Shown: in pieces, positions 58,714 through 64,000 of the stretch
How positions within the stretch are numbered: position 1 is the stretch's first letter
Layout of the letters: every line of letters starts with the position of its first letter
DNA from: Cyclobacteriaceae bacterium
GTDB taxonomy: Bacteria; Bacteroidota; Bacteroidia; Cytophagales; Cyclobacteriaceae
Direction: 5' to 3'
DNA: 64,000 nt
NCBI GenBank assembly: GCA_016787665.1
Contig: JAEUUC010000002.1
Span: 1 to 64,000 of the forward strand
Notes under the pieces: generated by a model
The model's database searches: none
Told to the model about the DNA's origin: nothing
What the model saw: the letters and a program-made list of their open reading frames with translations, nothing else
Made by a program: the position numbers and the translations under genes

Positions 58714-60000
58714 ATGTGCGATACCGTCATCATCCCGGCATCCTTGACCCAACAGGGCAACACCCTGTTTGCGAAAAACTCGGACCGTGAGCCGGGTGAG
58801 GCGCAGCCCTTGCTACATGTACCCCGAAAAAGTACGGAATCCTCAACCGTGCGCTGCACCTATATCGACATACCCCAGGTAGCCGAAACCTACGAGGTCA
58901 TTCTCTCCAAACCCTTTCACATGTGGGGTGCCGAAATGGGCGCCAACGAGTATGGTGTAGTGATTGGCAATGAAGCCGTCTTTACCAAAGAAAAATTCAA
59001 AAAGAATAACAGCGGACTCACCGGAATGGACATGCTTCGGCTTGCCCTGGAGCGAAGCGCGACAGCAGCGAAGGCCCGCGACTGCATCATCCAACTGCTG
59101 GAGCAACACGGGCAGGATGCTTGCGGAGGCTACAAGAACAAGAATTTCTTCTACCACAACAGTTTTCTGATCTCCGATTCCCACGAGGCTTTCGTTCTTG
59201 AGACTGCCGATCGCGAGTGGACGTATGAGAAAGTCAATGGAATCCGAAGTATTTCCAACCGGCTAACCATTGATGAAGGGCCCTGCAGCCCCGGTGCTCA
59301 GGCACGCGCTGCCGAAAAAGGTTGGTGGAAGCCCGGGCATTCATTCTCGTTTGCGAAAGCGTATTCCGATTTTCTGTTTACCTGGGCGGGCCGGGGCCGT
59401 CAACGGCAGATGTGCACTTCGCAGTTTTGCGAGACCCGCGCAGGCAGCCTGACACCTGCATATTGTATGGAGATGTTACAAATGCACCATCTGCCCCACC
59501 CCCAATTCAAACCTTCGCGCGCCAATACCTCCTGCGTGTGCATGCATGCCACCGGTTTTCTCAACCCCAGCTCGACCACCGGCAGTATGGTGGCCGAAAT
59601 CCGTACCCAAAAGCCATCTACATTTTGGTTTACCGGCACGCCTCACCCGTGCTTGTCGGTGTTCATTCCGTTTTTCATGTCCACCACCACGTTGTTGGAA
59701 TTCAATGGGTCAATCGACCGACCCAATCCGCTCTTTTGGCTTCGGGCAAAAAGACTCCACCAGTGGATCTCGCGTGACTATGCCGCGCGCAGACAAGCCC
59801 TCGAACCTGAGCGCCAGGCGCTGCAGCAGGAATTCATAGAACGAGAGCGGCAACTGATTGCCCTGGGTGCAGGTCCTCAGATACTTGGGCGATTCAGTCT
59901 TGAATGTCTTCATCGGGCCGAAAACTTTGTCCAACGTCATGCCGAATATGCTGAACGCACCATTGTCAATTTACCGGCTAACTTTCCCACCGAAAACTGA
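58714..60000 (+). CDS. Secernin/C69-family N-terminal nucleophile hydrolase
   Basis: This is a 428-residue protein of the C69 dipeptidase/secernin family. It starts MCDTVIIPASLTQQGN; removal of Met exposes Cys2, the expected N-terminal nucleophile. The next block, LFAKNSDREPGEAQPL, and the later MWGAEMGANEYGVVIGNEAV are family signatures. It would cleave a peptide or N-acyl amide bond. No signal peptide is present. It begins 1 base after the preceding stop and ends the four-gene run. In context it may release the amino acid or amine that the two oxidases attack (inference). Confidence 0.87.
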   Translation: MCDTVIIPASLTQQGNTLFAKNSDREPGEAQPLLHVPRKSTESSTVRCTYIDIPQVAETYEVILSKPFHMWGAEMGANEYGVVIGNEAVFTKEKFKKNNSGLTGMDMLRLALERSATAAKARDCIIQLLEQHGQDACGGYKNKNFFYHNSFLISDSHEAFVLETADREWTYEKVNGIRSISNRLTIDEGPCSPGAQARAAEKGWWKPGHSFSFAKAYSDFLFTWAGRGRQRQMCTSQFCETRAGSLTPAYCMEMLQMHHLPHPQFKPSRANTSCVCMHATGFLNPSSTTGSMVAEIRTQKPSTFWFTGTPHPCLSVFIPFFMSTTTLLEFNGSIDRPNPLFWLRAKRLHQWISRDYAARRQALEPERQALQQEFIERERQLIALGAGPQILGRFSLECLHRAENFVQRHAEYAERTIVNLPANFPTEN

Positions 60001-60020
60001 ACCCTATGACCGATGCGCGA

Positions 60021-60185
60021 TTACATCTCCATGATCTGAAAGTAGAGGTTATTGAAGTCGACAAGCCGTTGGCTTGCAGCCACCAGTTGGGCGCTGCAGT
60101 TTCGCTCTGACAATTCATCGTGCGCTGGCTGGCACCACTCGCGGTTGCCTGGCTGCTGGTGTACAATCTGTAGAAGCTTGCTCAT
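60021..60185 (-). CDS. 54-residue protein, last gene of the ABC operon
   Basis: The minus strand encodes MSKLLQIVHQQPGNREWCQP and continues to NNLYFQIMEM, 54 residues with a TAA at 60021-60023. Its ATG overlaps the stop of the 65-residue gene by 4 bases (ATGA, 60182-60185), the coupling used elsewhere in this genome, which is the main evidence that it is real. It is soluble and helical with two Cys (18 and 30). No function can be proposed beyond association with the upstream ABC ATPase and its small partner. Confidence 0.6.
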   Translation of the reverse strand: MSKLLQIVHQQPGNREWCQPAHDELSERNCSAQLVAASQRLVDFNNLYFQIMEM

Positions 60186-60379
60186 TTGAAGATATTGCTC
60201 TCCGTCACCATCTTCTTGTACTCCGGCATGATCTTTTCGTAAAGCGCCTCATCCACCTTTTTCAAGGTATTCATTAAGCCACCGATACCCGACTCCTTCA
60301 GGGTTACCCGCTGCTTTCGAATGTCCTCCATCTTTGTCCGGATGGTTGCTTCCAACTTAATTAACTCCCGCTCACTCAT
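60182..60379 (-). CDS. 65-residue helical protein in the ABC operon
   Basis: This small, highly charged, wholly helical protein (MSERELIKLEATIRTKMEDI, then LMNTLKKVDEALYEKI) has no signal or membrane helix. It starts 18 bases after the ABC ATPase stop and overlaps the 54-residue gene. The helical, Lys/Glu-rich make-up suggests a coiled-coil or protein-binding role. I do not recognise the family. Confidence 0.68.
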   Translation of the reverse strand: MSERELIKLEATIRTKMEDIRKQRVTLKESGIGGLMNTLKKVDEALYEKIMPEYKKMVTESNIFK

Positions 60380-60397
60380 ATGCGAACTGTTTAAAAG

Positions 60398-61357
60398 CTA
60401 CTTCCTCAGAACTACGGTTACGCCAACCCCTTGCTTCATCGCGGGGTCTGCGCTGACACAACCAAGTATGCCACCTTTACACTCCACCAACAGCTCATAG
60501 CCGTGGCCTGCAAACTTTTGCGACAAAACGGTTCCCATCACACCTTTTTTCATCTTTCCTCTGCGCACCGCCAGTTGCTCCGGCCGGATGATCACCTTCC
60601 CGGAGCCACGGCCACCCAGCGCTTTGTACATTTTCGCATCTACCACCGAGTAGCGACCGAATAACCCGGCCACATATTCACTTCGCGGTTGAAAATAGAC
60701 TTCGTGCGGTGTGCCATGCTGCACGATTTTTCCGGCTTTGAGAATAATGATGCGATCGGCCCAGGGCAGCGTGTCCTCCGGATCGTGCGACACCAGCAGC
60801 GTGGTGATGCCCAGCTGCTGCGAGATGGATTGAATGACTTCCTTCAAAACACCTTTCACAATCATATCCAGATTGGTGTAGGGTTCGTCCAGCAACAGCA
60901 GCGCGGGTTTACCAATCAGCAAACGACAAAGTGCAATGCGCTGACGCTCGCCTCCTGAGAGTTCATCCGTTTTTCGCGACAGCAAATGTTGAATTCGACA
61001 GAGTCGAAAAATTTTCTCAGCGTCGCGGGGCGTGAGTTTGCTGGCATATTCAAGTACCTGTTCTACGCGCAGGAACTTCGGCAACTCAAAGTATTGTGGC
61101 AGGTAAGCAATGCCGGGATGGCCCGGCACCAGTGTCTCGCGCGGGCCCTTTACTGGCTCACCCTGAAAAAGCACCTCTCCACTGTCGGGTTGCAATAATC
61201 CGGCAATGATTTTTAATAGCGTGCTTTTTCCGGATCCGGTTTCTCCCGCGATGACAATGTGCTGACCCTGCCCCTGCGTAAACTGAATATTGCGCAAGGA
61301 AAAGCCGCGCTGATCGGTTAATCCGACTCGGTTTACCAGCAGCAACGGAGCCGTCAT
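60398..61357 (-). CDS. ABC transporter ATP-binding protein
   Basis: This is a 319-residue ABC ATPase. Walker A is GETGSGKST (Lys44), the Q-loop region is IAYLPQYFELPKFLR, the signature is LSGGERQRIA, Walker B is ALLLLDEPYTNLD, and the H-loop is TLLVSHDPEDTL. After about residue 235 a C-terminal domain resembles the TOBE-type regulatory domain of importer ATPases (VIIRPEQLAVRRG). No permease or binding-protein gene lies in the window next to it. It begins within the stop of the BNR gene (ATGA) and is followed by two small genes. It may energise a permease encoded elsewhere or act in a non-transport role. Confidence 0.92.
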   Translation of the reverse strand: MTAPLLLVNRVGLTDQRGFSLRNIQFTQGQGQHIVIAGETGSGKSTLLKIIAGLLQPDSGEVLFQGEPVKGPRETLVPGHPGIAYLPQYFELPKFLRVEQVLEYASKLTPRDAEKIFRLCRIQHLLSRKTDELSGGERQRIALCRLLIGKPALLLLDEPYTNLDMIVKGVLKEVIQSISQQLGITTLLVSHDPEDTLPWADRIIILKAGKIVQHGTPHEVYFQPRSEYVAGLFGRYSVVDAKMYKALGGRGSGKVIIRPEQLAVRRGKMKKGVMGTVLSQKFAGHGYELLVECKGGILGCVSADPAMKQGVGVTVVLRK

Positions 61358-64000
61358 CGGATCGCCTGGTAGCGTTGCTTCATCTCCTCTGTCCGTTTGG
61401 CCAACCGCTCAACCGCATCCAATATGGCCTGCGTAGGACGGGCATCCGCGCCCTGCATCAACGCGATGACGTGCAGCAACTTATCCTGAAGACCTACGAG
61501 TGTTTCCTTTTCCAATGGCGTTTCAGTTGCAGCGCCATACAAGACGTCCGGATTTTCCGGCTGACCTTCCCCCCGCAGCGCGAGCCACTTCTCCTTCTGG
61601 CCCTTCTTCCATTTTACTTTGGCATCGGCCAGCCGCGCATCGATTGTCTCGCGTAACGATTGCACCTCATGGTACAACTGGTAACACTTCAGCGATTTGT
61701 TGCTCTGTAAGCCAATGTCATCCGCGGAAGCGGTAACCCGCGGATCCATCACAACTGAAATTTTCTGCTTGGCGGACTGACCATCAACAACCAGTGTAAC
61801 CTCATACTCACCGGGCGGTACAAAAATTCCTTTCGGAGATGTGGCCGTATTCCGGTAGTTGGCGGCAATAGATAACTCCCGCTTCGCGCCTCGGGGTGGT
61901 GCGTACGACAAATCCCAGATAAACCGGTGATGCCCTGGTTTTATAGAAAGTGATTCAGGCTGGCGAAACCAGTAGGTTGGGTAGGCCAGCGCTGCAGTAT
62001 CCGGTTGTTCGCTGGCGTCAGTGGAACTGAATGAACGCACCAACTCGCCCTGCGCATTTCGGATTTCAAGTTGAACCCGCGTAGCAGCCTTGGGCAAGTA
62101 ATAGTCCAAGGCGGCACCGTCTGGTGGATTTTGGCCTGCCGGTTCTTCGGGTGGCAGTGGTGTATCGCTGAACATATTGAAACGCACCCGAACAGATTTT
62201 TCTGGAGTAAACAGTTTGGCTTCGCGGTTATTCAGCTGCGCAAGTTGGCGCAGCGGAGAGAAGTTATCCAAGATCCAGATGGAGCGGCCGTGCGTACCCA
62301 CTACCAGATCACGTTCGTGGATGACCAGATCGCGAATGGAAGTTGCCGGCATGTTCTGACGGAGCGGGTGCCAGTTGGCCCCGGCATCGGCAGAAAAGTA
62401 AACGGCTTTCTCAGTACCTACGAACAGCAAACCGGGCTGCACCGGGTCTTCGCGCACCACGTTCACCGGCTCATTCGGCAAACCTGCCACGATGCGCGTC
62501 CACGTGCGGCCTCCGTCTGTTGTCTTGTAGATGTGTGGGCGCAAATCATCTTTCCGCAACGCGTTCACCGAAATGTAAGCGGTGTTGACATCATGCTGCC
62601 CGGCATCGATCTGTGAAATTTTGTCCCACGAAGTGAGTCCTTCAGGTGTTACCTCGCGCCAGTTTTTGCCGCCATCGGTCGTAACGTGCACCCGCCCATC
62701 ATCTGTGCCGGCCCAGATCACATCTTTGCTGAACTTCGATCCGGCCACAGAATAAATCACACCACGCTGCGGAATCGTAGGCTCTTTACGGAAGTCGCCC
62801 ACGCTGGCAGGCACCTCAGGATTGGGTCGCGATAAATCCGGGCTGATGATTTCCCAACTGTTGCCACCCGTATGCGACTTCCACAACACGTTTGTAGCAA
62901 ACAGCAACAGGGTGTTGTCGGCCGGATGAAACAATACCGGTAGTGTGCGCAGCAAACGATACTTGCCGGAGCGCAAGGCCTCGGGCGCTACATTTTGCGA
63001 CTGCCCGGTGCGCTTATCGAAACGCGTGAGACGCCCTCCGTAAATGATGTTTGCGTCTTTGGGGTCAGCCACAACGTAAGCGTACTCATCCGCCCCTACG
63101 CCCATCCAATCCCGAAAGGAAATCTGCCCACCCGGACCGCGACTCGCTACACCAATGGCGCCACTCTCCTGCTGGCCGCCATATACCCAATAGGGAAACT
63201 GGTTGTCGGTGGAAACGTGATACAACTGAGCGGTAGGTTGGTTGTACCACGTTCCCCATGATTTGCCTCCGTTAACAGTGACTACGGCACCCTGATCGGC
63301 CGCAAAAATCATGATGTCCGGGTTGATGGGATTGATCCAGATGCGGTGGTAGTCGTCACCACCCGGGGCGCCTTTGAAGCTGAACCACGTTTTGCCGCCA
63401 TCGAGTGATTTGTAGGCCGCTACGTTAGCCGAAAAAACAACGTCAGGATTTTTTGGATGCACTTTCAACTCGGCAAAGTCGCTGCCGCGCCCAAACACAC
63501 GGCCATCGGTTGACACGCGCTGCCACGACTCACCGCCATCCTCACTGCGGTAAATGCCGCTGAGTTGGCGAGCATCCACTGTGGCATAGAGCCGCTGCGA
63601 GTTGCCGGGTGCAATCGCGATGCCGATGCGGCCGAGGCCCTGTTCGCCAGTAGGTAAACCAGTCGTTAGTTTTCGCCACGTGCTGCCGCCATCGGTGGAC
63701 TTGTACAAGCCGCTGTTGGGTCCACTGAACGACCCGTTCTCCCACGGGCCTTCGCGGTGTTCCCACAAATCAGCATAAACGGTATTGGAGTTGTTGGGAT
63801 CGAATTCAACCTGAATAGCTCCGGTATTGGCATTGATGTAAAGCACTTTTGTCCACGTCTTCCCGCCATCGGTGGTGCGAAACACACCGCGCTCCTCATT
63901 TGCCCCGTATGGGTGACCCAGGCCGGCAACGAAAACGATATCCGGATTGGTGGGATGCACCACCAAGCGGCCCACCTGCTGTACGTCTTTGAGGCCTACA
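61354..64000 (-). CDS. BNR/sortilin-like propeller protein (5' end outside window)
   Basis: About 880 C-terminal residues are visible, and the frame is open to the window edge, so the start lies beyond 64000 (the GTG at 63975 is internal). The sequence is a run of BNR/Asp-box repeats such as RGVFRTTDGGKTWTKVL, SGLYKSTDGGSTWRKLT, GIYRSEDGGESWQRV and KTTDGGRTWTRIV, forming two propellers as in sortilin/VPS10-like and glycosyl-hydrolase-like BNR proteins of Bacteroidota. A beta-sandwich and a helical tail (about the last 130 residues) follow. These proteins are usually exported; the signal is not in view. No sialidase catalytic set is evident. It heads an operon with an ABC ATPase. Confidence 0.87.
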   Translation of the reverse strand, partial: VGLKDVQQVGRLVVHPTNPDIVFVAGLGHPYGANEERGVFRTTDGGKTWTKVLYINANTGAIQVEFDPNNSNTVYADLWEHREGPWENGSFSGPNSGLYKSTDGGSTWRKLTTGLPTGEQGLGRIGIAIAPGNSQRLYATVDARQLSGIYRSEDGGESWQRVSTDGRVFGRGSDFAELKVHPKNPDVVFSANVAAYKSLDGGKTWFSFKGAPGGDDYHRIWINPINPDIMIFAADQGAVVTVNGGKSWGTWYNQPTAQLYHVSTDNQFPYWVYGGQQESGAIGVASRGPGGQISFRDWMGVGADEYAYVVADPKDANIIYGGRLTRFDKRTGQSQNVAPEALRSGKYRLLRTLPVLFHPADNTLLLFATNVLWKSHTGGNSWEIISPDLSRPNPEVPASVGDFRKEPTIPQRGVIYSVAGSKFSKDVIWAGTDDGRVHVTTDGGKNWREVTPEGLTSWDKISQIDAGQHDVNTAYISVNALRKDDLRPHIYKTTDGGRTWTRIVAGLPNEPVNVVREDPVQPGLLFVGTEKAVYFSADAGANWHPLRQNMPATSIRDLVIHERDLVVGTHGRSIWILDNFSPLRQLAQLNNREAKLFTPEKSVRVRFNMFSDTPLPPEEPAGQNPPDGAALDYYLPKAATRVQLEIRNAQGELVRSFSSTDASEQPDTAALAYPTYWFRQPESLSIKPGHHRFIWDLSYAPPRGAKRELSIAANYRNTATSPKGIFVPPGEYEVTLVVDGQSAKQKISVVMDPRVTASADDIGLQSNKSLKCYQLYHEVQSLRETIDARLADAKVKWKKGQKEKWLALRGEGQPENPDVLYGAATETPLEKETLVGLQDKLLHVIALMQGADARPTQAILDAVERLAKRTEEMKQRYQAIR

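Overview
The window looks like a chromosomal segment of a Bacteroidota bacterium, most likely of the order Cytophagales (inference from gene content; no rRNA or tRNA gene is visible). Pointers are many lipoproteins and outer-membrane beta-barrels, almost no Shine-Dalgarno sequences, a propeller/triple-tyrosine/LuxR-type one-protein regulator, a beta-1,3-glucan (laminarin-type) utilisation locus, and an imuA-imuB-dnaE2 mutagenesis cassette.

Layout. 0-2.6 kb: a coiled-coil/outer-membrane protein and a frameshifted metallophosphoesterase. 2.6-18.4 kb: a defence and mobile island with a tyrosine integrase, a complete type I restriction-modification operon (hsdR-hsdM-hsdS), a VWA / PP2C phosphatase / Ser-Thr kinase triad of TerY-P type, a decayed McrC C-terminus, an XRE repressor, a hairpin-rich non-coding stretch, a three-gene DDE transposition module whose TnsC/MuB-like ATPase has lost its nucleotide-binding motifs, and a scrap of an outer-membrane protein gene at the edge. 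18.5-24.1 kb: an S41 peptidase and small orphan secreted or membrane genes, separated by two families of dispersed repeats and by gene scraps.

24.1-44.7 kb: a beta-1,3-glucan locus. A membrane-spanning regulator is divergent from a GH clan-A enzyme fused to an outer-membrane barrel, a CBM/Ig lipoprotein, a GH16 laminarinase and a PKD/CBM lipoprotein. A strong terminator follows, then a probable GH149 beta-1,3-oligoglucan phosphorylase, a GH3 beta-glucosidase, an exported GH17, a sugar symporter fused to a GH17 domain, and a cytosolic GH17. There is no SusC/SusD pair. My reading (inference) is that surface lipoproteins cut laminarin, the fused barrel admits oligosaccharides, the GH17-tethered symporter takes them into the cytosol, and GH149, GH17 and GH3 finish the job by phosphorolysis and hydrolysis. 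A hydrolase is covalently attached to the predicted transporter at both membranes, which is the most interesting feature of the window.

44.8-52.8 kb: a small membrane protein, an orphan TAXI-type binding lipoprotein, and an operon of an unknown 137-aa protein followed by imuA, imuB and dnaE2. 52.8-60.0 kb: a flavin monooxygenase and an alpha/beta hydrolase face a four-gene run of flavin amine oxidase, exported nitrilase-family hydrolase, SolA-type N-methyl amino acid oxidase and secernin/C69 hydrolase, suggesting catabolism of an amine or modified amino acid. 60.0-64.0 kb: a minus-strand operon of a BNR-propeller protein (cut by the window end), an ABC ATPase and two tiny proteins, one of only 54 residues.
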